DNA of 64,000 nucleotides from Saururus chinensis (GCA_035235625.1 CP141140.1:14466685-14530684); one strand, 5' to 3'. Counted from the first letter of the stretch, positions 20,917 to 34,150 are shown. Program-made: numbers and translations. Notes: generated from the letters alone by a model not told the origin.

Positions 20917-23900
20917 TCATAGCCTGTTGTACATTGAGAGCGTCCCCCTTAGTTTTGCTGCTTCGGCACCTAATTGATCAAAGCTTGTTGAATTTGGTAT
21001 TCTCCAACTCCAGTTTCCAAGCTGCAAGGTAAGTTCATAAGAATAGTAAATATGCTTATTGACAGCAATTTGAACAAAGGGAGAGATATCTCGCCAAGTG
21101 AAACAAGATTTGAATATATCTTCATAATAATTGAAGAGCAATGTAAATACAAGAGCTAGTTTTGCTAGGTCACGATTTATCTTAGTTGGCAGTAAATGAG
21201 ACCTAAACCACACATTATATGCAGACTAGAATTAAGACTTCATAACAGGAATGTAAATTATCCAAAACATAATTCAGATCATATTCAAAAACAACATGGT
21301 GACTCACGAACTGTGACAGCGCTTGAGACAACAATTATTGCAGACAAGGTGCCGCCAATTACCAAAATTAGTAATGATTCAAACCAATAAAAACGAACGA
21401 GCAAGAGTGGGATTTTAAATCATAATTATTATCTCAATCAACAGGTCGTACTGACCTGGGTTGCTGGTGTATTCATCCTAGCAGAAGTCCCAAGCCTAAG
21501 AATATCTTGCATGGGTATGATTGCAGTCCGTGCAACTGAAGATGTAGCAAACCGGATCAGATCCCATGATATATCATCCTCATTAGCTATTTGGAGATAC
21601 TTCACTACCTGTTATCAATTACATATCATAGAAACATTAAATCACAATCTCCAGATGTGAAAGCCTCATAATAGAACGGTAAATGGTAAATTTTTTACAT
21701 TCTTACAGTGGATTTCTCTTCTCCAGGCAAGCTCTCCCACCAGCCTACAGCCTGGGAATTGCACAAATAAGTGTTTCATGTGGCAAAAGGATAAAGGTTT
21801 TGACATTGAGCTTTTTTAAGAGACGTAATCTAGTCAGATAATTAGTTCAATTATTACTGAATTAGGTAGAAAATAATACTTTTAATAATCATCATTACAC
21901 TACTCCCAACTATCAGGGATTGCAGGGCATACTTCTCAGCAATTACCCTCCAGCATGAGCCATAGACATCTAGAAAGTTCAATTAAATTATACTATGCAA
22001 ATTTTATATGTATACAGGAATATTAATTTAAAAATACCAGACAGATGAAAGGAAAAAATGAACTGTACAAGCTCGATATAGTTGAGAAAATGCTAGATCA
22101 TAGTGGAAATATTCGTCTCATATATAAGATAAACTGCATATGATTTTGAACCTCCATACATCTGTGTGTGTCTACAGCAATAAGGATTCCAAGAATTGAA
22201 CAAGCTGGATCAACCAGAGAGAGAGAGAGAGATACTGTATCATTATCATGTGTTCCCGTATATACAACTTGATCTTGTTCATGATTGTGAGGCAAATGAG
22301 GATTATCTGACCCACCTCCAAAAGCTGGATAATTGAATTAACAAAATCAACTCATGTTAAAAACACACTAGGCAAAGCTACGTCAATCTATATTTTAGAA
22401 ACATATAGCGGTGCTTACCAAACTGGAGTACTGCCATTCCTGGTGCACCTATAGCTTTCCTCAACTGAACAACATCTTCTGTGATGACTCCCTGTCAATA
22501 CAATAGCAAAATATAGTATGATTTACACTACGAAAATATTAGGAAATAGCTAAGATATGCATATCTAGCAGTGGAGCTCTGTTTTAAGATCCATGAATCC
22601 AAATAGAAGTATTAGGTAAACAGCTAAAAAAAGGGACAAATTGTATAGAAATAGACTAGGACAACACCGTGGTCGTAATCATTTCATAACAATAAGCAAC
22701 TTTTATCATTAAATTTTATGAGCTATTTCATTAATGCAGTAAGCATGGATGCCAAAAACAATTATCACTTGTAAGCAAAAAACTGCATCACAAATAAATT
22801 CCTGATTTTTCATCTGCTTCGCTTACCAGGTCTTCTGCTATTATATCAATCTTCCCAACAGCCTTGAGAATAGCATCAAAGAAGGCTTTTCTGGGTCCAG
22901 CCTACTGTCCATAACAAATGATAATCATCCACTAATGAAATTACCAGTCCAAGAAAAGAAAATCAGAACTACAAGGAAAGAAATTAAACTGACCTTCCAC
23001 GTTCCATACATCGCAACTTTGGATTCTGATACATAAATGTAACATGGTTATTTCAAAATATGCTGTAAAAGCAACTCAACTGGGTTATCTCAAAGGACCC
23101 ACCTGAAGGAACAGCCCAGAAGCCAGCAAGTCCTCGAAAGTGATCTATCCTGAACTCGTCATAAAGATTAAGAGCACGTTTTATTCGGCGTATCCACCAA
23201 GAAAAACCATCATTTTCCATCGCTTTCCAATTGTAAAGAGGGCTACAGAAGTAGGAAACCAACAAAACCACAATAAGTACATAGTAAAAAATAAGAACTG
23301 CTCATCCGTTACAATAGCACACAACCTGTCCCATAGTTGACCAGTTTCACTAAATGCATCAGGAGGTACCCCACTTACAAGAAGAGGAAAACCACTTCTA
23401 TCCTGTCCAACATACACATAACAGTGGAGTTCAGCACCATATTAAATAGAGAACCATATGAACTACTGCACTACCCAGACATTAAAAAAGAAAACAGATT
23501 CTTGCTCATTACATTGGCAAATGGAACTATACTCCACCCATGCAGTACCACTTACCAAGAGGAACATTTTCTTATTTGCCCAAACATCTGCACTATGATA
23601 TCCAACATAGATAGGCATGTCTCCCATAATCTTAATTCCTTTCTTATGCGCATAGCTGCGTACTTTCTGCCATTGCCTCTGAAATAAAAATTGTTGGGCT
23701 ATGAATATGTTTATCTGCACCAAATAAAATTCAACTCAGAAAGTGCCACAAAATATTATGCTATCATATAGATCAAGAATGCAGATCTAATATAGACAAA
23801 TATTGCCTTAGAAAGTAATACTTACAAAGTCCTTATGGGTTTGGTAGATCTCTTCTAAGGCTGATAAGTGTCTATTTTTTAGCGGGATGGGCCATTCAAG

Positions 23901-26018
23901 CCAATTCAGTGTATTTAGCTTGTCATCAATAGCTGCAAAGAATGCTGCTTCTTCCAACCATCCTGAAAAATTCAATCCATGAATTAAAAATTAAAGAGCC
24001 GTGAAATTTTGATATTTGTAAAATAATTACAAGAGCTTTTCTGAATCATGTAAAGTTCATCTAAAAGTTTGACACAGTAACATCCTGTCAGTATGTAGAT
24101 ATTTTGACATTGTCAAATAACATTGATAAATACTAAAACTAGAGGGAATAATTATTAAATAAATTACCTGATATCTCAGGGTCTTTACGGAAATTCTCAA
24201 ATTGTCTTTTCAGCTCCCCTTCACTTTGAGTTAGTCTTTCAGCAGCCTGCAAAAGAAAGGGATCTTTTACCACTCTTAGGAGAAGCCCAAAACGTTGTCA
24301 GTATTTTAGTGGAATACAAAAGAAAGAAAAGAGAAAAAGACATATATGCACTTCTAGCCAGTATCTTGATGGTGAACCATACAAATATATAAACCAAGCA
24401 AACACATGCGTGTGCAGACACACGTAGAGAGAGGGGGAGGGGACGTGAAAGATTGTGCAGTGAGACCTGTTTCTCTGGCTACAAATTGCATAACTATGTG
24501 ATCTTGATTTGTTTAATTACAAGGCAACGGCTTATGAGCTCTGCTATAGATATTTGGGTTGGAGGTCGCGAATCTAAAAGTTAATAGAGGATACATGTTT
24601 AGAAATAACGAGTGAATACTTTAAATGATGATATTCTGATCTAATCACGATAGGCAGGAAATTGCTGTCCTAAAGTGATGGTTGCAGACACTGTTAAGTT
24701 TCACGGAAAATGACACTATGTTAGACTTAATAGAAATAGTAAACAAGGCACCTTGACTATCAGAGGATCTTTTACAGCAGCAACATCTGCAAATTTCACA
24801 GTTTCAACATCCCTAAATGAAAAAAAAAATGCATGTGTTAGATTGGTAGCAATCCACGAGCCACATTTAAAATTTTGGTTTCCAGCATATCATATTCACA
24901 AGTTTCTTGCTCTCATAACACATTTTCCCCTTCAGATGAGAATTTGGTCTGCATATAGACAACAAGAAGAATAAGACAAGAGTGAAAACTCACGATGGGT
25001 CCGGAAGCTCTTCTTCCTTCAACAAGCCATCATACACAAGCTCCTCAAGAGAAATCAGAAGCGTGTTTCCACAGTTAGCATCCTACGAACAATCATGAAG
25101 AATATGTTGATTCGTTCCTTGGAGCCCAATCGGACATGGCATAAGAAAACAACTTCTGTCACTTTGAAAAATGGTATGCACGTCTCATAAAAGGCACCGA
25201 AAAAACAAACGTTCATAAAAATCAGCAGAGTCAGTAACTGCAATTCAAACAACAGTAACATCACCTCCAGAAATAGCAATTAGCGAGTTTACCTGACCCG
25301 CATAAGGAGACCCGTCTTCATTAGACTTTCTACCTGGCGGGACAAGAGGAAGAACCTGCCCAAAACATGAACATTTGGATCAAATATGATAAACAATTAT
25401 ATTAATCACCGCTCAGGAAGTCACCCACAAAATCGAAAGCATATGAAATTAATTCTAAGTCAAATATGTACAGGCACAAAGCAAAATTACGTGCCATAGT
25501 AAAACATAGATTAATGCCAGAGGCGCTGAGATGAAATAATCGAGTTTTGTAACTGCGCTCATTCCGAGACGTATCAGAAGAAAGAAATGACTATAAAAAA
25601 CAAACTGCCACTTTCCGCATCAAAGAAGGCAAAAGGACGAGACCTGCCAAACAGAACAGCCCGATTCGTGAAGCCAGTCCAGGAACCGAAAGGCCTCTAG
25701 ACCAAGGTCTCCGATGCCATGCGGGCCGGGAAGCGAGCTTGGATGGAGCAAAATCCCCGCTCTTCTCCGCTCGCTTGGATCTTTCTTCGGAAACCAATCT
25801 CCATAATCACCCGGCAAGTCCTCCCCAACCTTAACTCCGACAAGATCCGCAGCTACAGCGCTGACAGCTGCGTTTCTCGTCCTCCTCACTTCTGAATTCA
25901 AACCCACAGGCAGAGGACGGGAGAGGCCGCAGAGACGGACATTGGAGGTGGAATTGGATGAGAGGAAGCTGGAACAGGCACCGGGTAAAAGCAGAGAGCA
26001 AGAAGCAGACATCGCCAT
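20917..26018 (-). CDS. DPE1: Plastid 4-alpha-glucanotransferase (disproportionating enzyme), GH77
   Basis: Sixteen exons, 5' to 3': 25644-26018, 25293-25355, 24994-25082, 24752-24812, 24168-24246, 23826-23962, 23556-23714, 23326-23402, 23103-23242, 22994-23025, 22827-22901, 22419-22491, 22236-22324, 21707-21751, 21456-21608 and 20917-21021. The sum is 1,752 nt (583 residues), matching plant DPE1 (about 576). It transfers glucan segments from maltotriose and longer maltooligosaccharides and releases glucose during starch breakdown in the stroma. After a transit peptide the catalytic domain begins RRAGILLHPSSLPGPHGIGD. Visible catalytic residues are the Asp nucleophile in FRIDHFRGL (about 380), the Glu acid/base in IIAEDLG (about 427) and the Asp in GTHDNDT (about 480), spaced as in amylomaltases. 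The end is NWSWRIP...SMYNRL. Start at 26018; MSAS two codons later is possible. Confidence 0.96.
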
Positions 26019-26911
26019 TGGCTGGAATTGGAGTGAAAAGCCAGGTTCTTTGCAATGTATACGGGAGTCAGGACCTTCTGGAAGAAGAAGGGCAACAGGG
26101 GAGAGCTCACGAAGGGAGTGGGACTGAAGAGTGGACTGTGGACTGGCCTGGAAGACGTTGATGGATGAGCAAGTGACGTAAGATCTGGATTGGGTGCACT
26201 TTTTTGTTTTTTGTTTGGGAGCTGCTTTTGTTTGGATATCGCGTCCGAATAACGAAAATAACGTGTCCGAATAATGCGTGTGCATTGCGTGAGGTAGGAT
26301 CCGTCGGATTACTTGGTCCCCACGATGATCTGGGGCTCTCACACCACTGGCCTGGCCTGCTCATCTCGCTGCTCTCTGCATCATTAATATATCGGATCCT
26401 AATATATCATGCCAAATGTGACGAAGTTCCATGCCTTCACTTTTTTTTTTTTTACATTTGCAAATAAATTATATCATGAAATCAATTTAATAATATCATG
26501 TTGTAATGATAACATTAAAAATTGCTAGTTGAAGCGCATTTGCATGTGCCGACATTTTGGTAACTCACAAAGAGGCAAATTCTTTTATGATTTGAAAAAT
26601 AATTTACTTATAAATTTGTAAAAAATAACCAAGTATCTATCTTGCATTGTCAGTTACTGCAGAACATTTAGCCATGCATTTGTTTTACATCATGGACAAA
26701 GCAAACAGTAACTTGTACATATTGGCATGTTTTTCGGTAATGATTGGCTCTTTTCTTACTCGTATTAAGTAGCAAAAAAAAGTTTTTTTCTTATATACTC
26801 TCTTTTTTCTATATTTATAGTTATATTTAAAATAGTAATATTTTTTATTAAATAGTGAAGATGGAAAAATAACCTAGTGATACCTGGCTACTTAAATTTA
26901 ACAAAATAAAG
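26019..26911. other. DPE1 upstream region and AT-rich spacer
   Basis: The first 300-400 bp are likely the DPE1 5' leader and promoter. From about 26430 the DNA is AT-rich with homopolymer runs. Nothing else is recognised. Confidence 0.5.
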
Positions 26912-27820
26912 CTATTAATATGGAATAAGTTTTTGAGAAATTTATTTAAATAATAATTTTTAAAAAATTATTTACCAAATCATAGCTTTTTACCATGTAG
27001 GCACCAGCTAAGCAGCTGCCGCCTGCGTGACTTTTTTTTAAAAAAAAATTATAATTTCATCCTTTAGAAGGACGAAATCAGTAATGTGTAATAAAAAACG
27101 AAATCAATATTGTGTACTAATTTTGTCCTTCCAGTACTTTCCTCTATTTACTCTCTCTCCCCTCTCCTCTCCTCTCTCTCTCTTCACTCTCTCTCCTCTC
27201 ACTCTCTCTCTCTTCACTCTCTCTCTCTCTTCACTCTCTCTCCTCTCACTCTCTCTATTCACTCTCTATCTCTCCTCTCTCTCTCTCTTCACTCTCTCTC
27301 CTCTCACTCTCTCTCTCCTCTTTATCTTCTCTTTTCTCTCTCTCTCCACTCTCTCTCTATTCACTCTCTCTCCTCTTTCTCTCTCTATTCATTCTCTCTC
27401 CTCTTTATCTCTCTATTCACTCTCTCTCCTCTTTGAGAGAATGAATAGAGAGAAAAAGAGGAGAGAGAGTGGAGTGAGAGAGGAGATAGAGAGTGAATAG
27501 AGAGAGAAAGAGGAGAGAAGAGAGAAAGAAAGAGGAGAGAGAGAGAGAGTGGAGATAGAGTGAAAATAAAGGAAGTACTAAAGGACGAAATTAGTACACA
27601 ATATTGATTTCGTCCTTTCAAATGACTCAGTCATTGTAATGATTTCGTCCTTTAGAAGAATAAAATCATAAAAAAAAAATTTTAAAAAGTCACGCAGATG
27701 TCAGCTACTTGGTCGGCACCTGCGTGGCAAAAAGCAACACCACTTTGGGAAATATTTCCCAAAGTAGTCCAATTTGGTAAATTATTATTTAAATAAATTT
27801 CCCTAAGTTTTTCTATTAAT
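26912..27820. mobile_element. Long-inverted-repeat (foldback/MITE-like) element with CT/GA core
   Basis: The left arm (26912 to about 27135) and right arm (about 27565 to 27820) are inverse copies in ordered blocks: AAATTTATTTAAATAATAAT, CTTTTTACC/GGCAAAAAG, GCCTGCGTGACTTTTT, GGACGAAATCA and CAATATTGTGTACTAATTT. The core, 27137-27560, is a CT-rich run changing to GA-rich at about 27433, so it can pair with itself as well. The right arm also holds a 24-base perfect palindrome near 27742-27765. No coding capacity is seen; frames through the core are pure low-complexity Ser/Leu. Superfamily and target duplication are unclear. Confidence 0.8.
27137..27560. repeat. CTCT/GAGA microsatellite tract
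   Basis: About 295 bp of imperfect CT repeats (TCTCTCTCCTCTTCACTCTC variants), then about 130 bp of GA repeats beginning at TTTGAGAGAATGAATAG. The strand switch makes it self-complementary and hard to assemble, so length in this copy may be unreliable. Confidence 0.9.
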
Positions 27821-27965
27821 TTAAAACGAAATGAGTAAAAAGCAAGGTATTTCTACGTTTGTGACCACATATGTGACATCATCATGTCAATCAAAGATGA
27901 AGGCGAGCCGTGAGGCACTACTACTAAGAACATTTTATGTCTCTCGGCCTTTCATTGACAATAGG

Positions 27966-30900
27966 TGTAACGTCCGGGACTAAATTTCCGGAGTTGAACA
28001 CAAGGAAATTAGGGTGTAGGACCCATTGATCTTCTCATGGGAATAACTTGATTATCAATTGGGATTGGTAGCTGAATCATATATGGATGGAAAATAGACA
28101 GAAAGATCTTCGAAACGCCACCAAGAATGCGCGATTTGGAGTCCGGATGAGGGAGTTATGATCGTTCGAAGTTGACTATAATGTGCAGGACCCGTTTACC
28201 CGAATCGGACGCGTAAATTGTCCGTTTAAGTTGCAATACGGGCCCGATTATTTAGCATTCCGAAATTGGGTTGTTGGGTTCCAATTTCTCATGGGATTAG
28301 GAGCCCTAATCCCATGCTTATAAATAGAATTAATTAGGGCTTTTTGGGGGTCTTTTTGGCCCGATGAGAGGAAGAGAAGGAGGAGTTTTTGGACGGGTAT
28401 GAGGGAATTCTCCGACGAAGCGTTTGCGGCGGCGGATCGATGACAACTCGGCAATTGAGGTTGGATTTCAATTCGAGAATTACATAGATTTGTAGAGAAT
28501 AAACCATGTTGGTAATCGGCATGAACAGTAATTCTGCAATTACTGTTCATGCAGTTTTGTTTTAAGAAAAATAGTTATTTATTTACTGCCGGCTAGTCAG
28601 CGGCCGGCCACCGGCTGACCGCTGGTGGCTGGAACGGCGCGCCGGTTCTGGTCTTGGCCGCGGCGCCCGGGGGATGCTTGGCCGCAGCGGTCGGAGATGC
28701 TCTGCCGCGACAGAGGCGGCTTCTGCCGCTGCCGCACTGTAATTATAAAAAAAAAGGGGGGGATCTTGCGGCTCTGGCAGCCGTCGGACGGCAGCGGAGC
28801 CTGGCCAAACAGGATCGCCGCCTAGAGGCGATCCGGTGAGGCTAGCTTCCCGCCTCGCCATGGCCGCTAGAGGCGGTGCTGCCAGAGGCTAAGTCTCTGG
28901 CGGGCTGCGTCGGTAAAATTTCAGGGGCCCGGCTGGCCGTTGGCAGCAGCGGGGCTAGGCATGATGGGATCGCCGCCTGGCAGCGATCCTGTCGGTCCTG
29001 GCCGTCGCCCGCCGTGGCGGCCAGGGAGCCGCCGCCAGGGAGCCTCACCGGACTCGGGGAAGATGACCCGCTGCGGGTCGTCTGCTCGGGTTCGGGTTGG
29101 TTGACCCGAACCAAGTGGTTCAAGACCCGGGCCGGGTCGATCTTTATAAAAAAAAAAAGATAAATGAGGAGGGTAGTGAACCGGGTCCGGTTCAAAGGGA
29201 TAAAAGTGTCAGATAAATTCTAGAAAAATGCTCATGCTGGAGAGGTTTGGGATTATTCTGACTGAGTTTCAGCTTAAGGAAAAATCCCAGAGAGGGTAAA
29301 ATAACTCTTTTACCCTTGTAGTTAAATTATCGTGTGAAAACTATTTACCCAATTTCGGGGCCCTAGTTCAGGGGCCTAGGAGTTGATTTAAAAATTGGGA
29401 AAATTCTCAATGATATTTTATTGGGTAAAATATTTATAGTACAAATCTCATAGTGAGTAAAAATCCCAGTGAGTGGTTAATTGACCTTTTTGCCCTTAGG
29501 GTTTATAGTAAACCGTTAGTCAAATCCTTGGTCGGTTCAAGGGGTTCACGACCCCGTCACACGTCAGGAAAATTACACAAAGTCCATGAAGGATAGTAGT
29601 ACCTTTGACCCTAATTTTGGACCCATTGGATGTCATTAAGGCCTTAAACCAAATGACAGAAATACCCCTTAGAGTGGACTCGCCCACATTCGCGTGAATG
29701 GAAGCGTGAGTCGGTCTGAGAGTGGAGCTTTGTGAGAGGTCAATGACTGAAATCAATAGAGGGACACTAAAATAACTAGAATGATCAAGGGAGGGTATCA
29801 TACCCTAGGTGGTAAAATTACCCTAACGCCCTTAGGGGCAATATATTCTGTTTCTATCAAAACGGATGACCTAGTGAATCAGGCGTTAGGGTGCCCTAGA
29901 ATGATGTTAAATGACTTAAAAAGGAAGGGTTGTGACTAGTACAAGACACGAAGACCTTGACAGGTTACAGTGTCATGGGAAATAAGGGGAAGAACCTTAA
30001 TTATAAGGGTGTAAGGCAGTGATTTACACGTGTTTACAATCGTATAGATTGATCAGCTAGAGTATTATATACGTAATTCACGTGTTGAGTGAGATTTGTT
30101 TACACTCTTGGGTTTGAATACATTAAGCCCTAGCCCTGCACATGAGTGCAAGGGGCCTTCGTTTGTTATTGATGCATTTGTATGATTGGATGTTATTTAT
30201 GTTGATGCATACTTTTGATATTGATGTATAGATTCATATCAGCAACTTAAGATTAATGAAGATTAATCAAGAGATTTTGGGTTGCTGTTGGATTGGGGGA
30301 GAACATCTAATCAAGATAAAGACTAAAATAGCCTCAATAGGGTTTGGGACCGGTTCATGGATTTGAACGGGGCCTTGACATAGAATTTTACCTTGGTTAA
30401 TGAACCGAAGATGGTTATGGGATGTTCTTTGAGTCTTAGCTCAGTGGATGAACTATTTATTGGGCCAATTCACAAGGTGAAGAGGACCCAAATGGTTGAG
30501 CGAATACTTAACTGGATGAAAATAATCTAGTCTAAGTTTAGATGCTTTACAGAGTCAATGGTCATAAAGACCTGAGGCTTCTATGGATAATGCCGGAGAT
30601 TGCGATATGCTTCTTCATCGCCACGACGGTTTGGGTATTGACCAAAGGGTCTTTACCGCGGGAGGTCTTCCCAGGACTATTTAGTACGTACGAAAAGTGG
30701 AGTTGTATGAGCATCATGGAAGGCTTGTGCTTCTCGCCAATCTGTGTCCATGAGCACAGTTGGGATCATTTTCCCTAGATTCGTGGCAGGTTATTGAGAG
30801 CCCTGGGGATTTGGGTCAAGCTGCTGTTAAGCAGTCTACTCCAAGGTTGGAGTACTTTGTTTGGGGATTTCTCGAGGGGCGAGACATCTCCGAGTTATAG

Positions 30901-31609
30901 ATTTTATAGTATTAATTGTCGAACAAGAGTTGTGAGATAATTAATAACATTGTTTGATATTGCTTGTTAATTAGACAAGTGGAACGATTAAATGACTTAC
31001 TAAAATGTAGGTTAAATGTACTTAAGCATTGCATGTGTGGTGCTATGATTATTAGGATAGAGTAGTTTCTAGGCAGAACTACGTCTGGATCCGATCTTGT
31101 TGGCAACATTGGAGATGTTGTCTAATGAGTACGTAGGCAACAAACATCGGGTGATGTTGGCCCGATCCGAATAATATTAATAAAACCTTTTGTTCTTTGG
31201 AAGCTCATCTGCTGAAGGGCAGAGAGATTCCATTGTTGTGTTGTTGTTTGGTTTCCTTGGTTACAGATTCTCTAAGCGACGACAAGTGAGATCAAGACAG
31301 GCGAGCACAAGAAGAAGTTGTTACGTTTCTGCAACTCTGGTACGTAAGTGTACCTTTAGCGTGAGAGTCAACTTGTTATTTATTTTCAGACAGATAATGA
31401 ACTTGTACTTAGATGGATGAGCTATTCTTTATGAATTTTCAGACGCATAATAATATTATACGATTTAATATTCGTATTTGTGAACCCCAGTTATCATGAC
31501 TTGGATATTTAATCGAATGGTTTGTTTTGTGTTTAAAGAAAAAGAAAATTTTCTCTCTACTTACCATTCGTGCTATTTAAAAATACTTTTAAAAATCCGG
31601 GTCGTGACA
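27966..31609 (+). mobile_element. 3.6-kb solo LTR or LARD-like LTR element
   Basis: The element begins TGTAACGTCCGGG and ends CCGGGTCGTGACA; the ends are imperfect inverse repeats of gypsy-type LTR style. It is flanked by the perfect 5-bp direct repeat ATAGG (27961-27965 and 31610-31614). I see no internal direct repeat of the ends, no PBS and no gag or pol. A very long solo LTR left by LTR-LTR recombination is the simplest reading; a large non-autonomous derivative is the alternative. The orientation is nominal. A GC-rich block (28580-29130) and AT-rich ends lie within. Open frames here show no known domain. Confidence 0.75.
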
Positions 31610-31845
31610 ATAGGTTACCATGTTTCCTAGTGGCATTGCTTCAAAGACAAAAACATACCTAATTTAACCATAGGAATTGAGTTCACAATATCATGTAGTT
31701 CAAACATACATAAAAAACATCTTTCGCTTCATTCCAATTTCATGTGCCCCTCCTCTCCCTCTACTGCTTTATTTGCCTCTCTAAGAGATCTCTCTCCTCT
31801 TATTCTCTCTTCCTAGCCAATGCTACTCTCTCTCTTCCATATATA

Positions 31846-32062
31846 GGAAACGTAATAGGTATGACATCGAGCCTAGTCCAAGGCTTCTTTACTTAATTTA
31901 GGATTCTTTAATTAAATCAACTATTTACTTTGGTAGTAATACTTTGGGACCTATATATTGGAAACATAATGGGTATGACATCGAGCCTAGTCCATGGTTT
32001 CTTTACTTAATTTAGGATCCATTAATTAAATCAACTATTTACTTTGGTAGTATACTTTGGGG
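31846..32062. repeat. Tandem duplication, ~114-bp period
   Basis: The copies at 31846-31948 and 31960-32062 share GTATGACATCGAGCCTAGTC, CTTTACTTAATTTAGGAT, TTAATTAAATCAACTATTTA and CTTTGGTAGTA in order, with few differences. Function unknown; the high similarity suggests a fairly recent duplication. Confidence 0.9.
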
Positions 32063-32869
32063 AAGAATTTTCTGGTGCGAACGGGTTGCAACTTAACAAG
32101 TTGCAGTACTTTTCTTGGGCCGTTAGATTTCATCTACAGCTTACAATAAGGCCCATGTCTTTTAAAGCAATGTAAGACATTTTCATTTTTACCCTTGAAT
32201 CCCAAACAAAAAAGAGAGTGTCTTCTCTCTTGTTGGGTTCTCTCTTCCCACTTGTTACAGTTGTTTCCTGCTCATCGATGGCGACAACTGCTCCTCGTTA
32301 CCATTTCATGCAAATTAGTTGTGAACATTGTCAACCTGGTTCCTCTTGCATTTTTCGCGAGTCCCTCTCTCACTGAGCCCTCCATTTCAGCACTCAGAGT
32401 AGCAAAATAGGGTTTGATCTTGTTCTGTCTTGCAGATTCCTTTTTTTTTAAGTTGTTCATCTTCTTGTGTCTAAGGAATTACCATCTCTCCCAATTAATT
32501 TCATTCAGGATGACGATGCGGTGAATGCACTTTGGTTAGTTATGGTCATTTTGTAAACTTAGTAGTGGACTAATTTCATTTTTTCCCTTATTGTTGGACT
32601 ATTTATTGTTTTTATTGTAGAGCTCCCTTAAGTAGTTTTGAATGAATATTTGCAAACATATAGTTGTCACTATATAGTGACACTTTTTATTTGGACCTTG
32701 TTTGTAAGAAATGTTGAATAAAGAAATCAAAATGTTGAATAAAGAAATCTGCCGAAAAATAATTGCAATGCTGAGTTTTTTAATGCTATGTGTAGTATTC
32801 TTTCATATTTAATATTTTTTTTATAGAATAGAAGTTATAGTAATTTACTATTTGCTTTGCAGCATGGAA

Positions 32870-34150
32870 GAGGGAAACAAACTTATAACAAATATGCTTG
32901 AATGTGAAGGAATGTTGACACCACATTCCTAGTGTACTCTTCTTGTCCCTCAAGTATAAGAAGATACCAAGAAGCCAAAAGTTGGAATGACATTCTTAGA
33001 TGTAGATGAGGCATTTGAGTTCTACAATGGTTATGCACATGTTGATGGATTTAACGTTCGACTTAATTCTTGTAGATATGATAAAGACAAGAAAGTGAAG
33101 TGGAAATCATTTGTACGTTATAAAGGATGACCTAGTAACAAAGTTGAAAAGGGTGAGGTGAGAAGGCATCATGCACAAATACGAGAAGAATGCCCTGCAC
33201 GAATGAATGTAAAGAGAAGAAAGATTTCTCAGGCTGGGAAGTTACATTTTTTGAAGAAATGCATAGTCATGAGATGACTACACCGAGAAGAAGACATCTT
33301 TTAAGGTCATAGAGGAAAGCATCTATTGCTAAGAAATCATTGATCGATACCTTTAATGTTGCAAATATCAGGACAACACACCAGTTAGGGGTATTTGAAT
33401 TACAAGCTGGGAGCTATGAGAATGTTGGGTGCATTGAACAATATATTAGGAACTATGAAATGAATAAAAGGGAAGAGGTCAAGGGTCATGATGTAGAATC
33501 TTTGTATGATCATTTTCACTAGATGAAAGAGCCAAATCCAACATTTACCTATGCCATCAAAACCGACAATCAGAATAGAATAACTCACTTGCTCTAGGCT
33601 GATCCCACATGTCGGGTTTCATTTAGTCATTTTAGGGACGTTGTTTCTTTTGATACAATGTACAATACTAACCGATATCAGTTTGTAAGTGCATTATTCA
33701 TAGAAGTAAATCATCACCATCAAATTTTTTTGTTTGGTTGTGCCTTCATTCAGGATGAGACAACAAAATCATTTGTATGGTTGTTAGAAAAGTGGCTTGA
33801 AGCTATGCCAAGTGACCCACCAAAAGCAATTATAACTGATCAAGATCCAACAATGTCTAAAGCTATAGCCTAGGTTCTTCCTCAAACTTTCTATCATTAT
33901 TGTGTTTGGCACATTTTGAACAAAGTTCCTGAAAAGTTGGGTAAACTTGCACATTTGGATAGGTTTATGCGTCATTTTAACAATTACATATGGAAATATG
34001 AGTATGTGAATGAATTTGAAAGAAATTGGGAGATATTGTTGAAGGAGTATAAGTTACATGATCACTTGTGGTTATCAATGATATACAATATACGACAAAA
34101 ATGGATTATTGTGTATCTAAAGCACATATTTTTTACAGGCATGTCAACTA
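32870..34150 (+). pseudogene. FAR1/FHY3-like gene or MULE transposase, decayed
   Basis: Translation shows a FAR1-type N-terminal DNA-binding region (PKVGMTFLDVDEAFEFYN, DGFNVRLNS), then the MULE transposase core: FRDVVSFDTMYNTNRYQ, FLFGCAFIQDETTKSFVWLL, PKAIITDQDPTMSKAIA and CVWHILNKVPEKLGKLA. At least five in-frame stops (for example after FVRYKG, LLRS, YDHFH, THLL and SKAIA) and a frame change near 33240 break it. The C-terminal SWIM zinc finger is not seen. FAR1/FHY3 proteins are transcription factors domesticated from MULEs. I cannot tell whether this is a dead FRS gene or a transposon, as no terminal repeats were found. Confidence 0.88.

Noticed and set aside
22232-22237. DPE1 intron 13 as a second U12-type intron because its donor begins GTATCTCTC
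   Set aside because: It departs from GTATCCTTT, and no TTCCTTAAC-like branch lies 10-16 nt before the CAG acceptor. The CT run after the donor is a microsatellite.
27084-27621. Open frames on both strands through the CT/GA tract
   Set aside because: They encode only Ser/Leu/Thr or Glu/Arg repeats, follow the microsatellite exactly and lie inside an inverted-repeat element.
28248-29195. GC-rich Ala/Arg/Pro frames in the 28-29 kb block
   Set aside because: They are inside the long LTR-like element, are compositionally driven and show no gag or pol motif.
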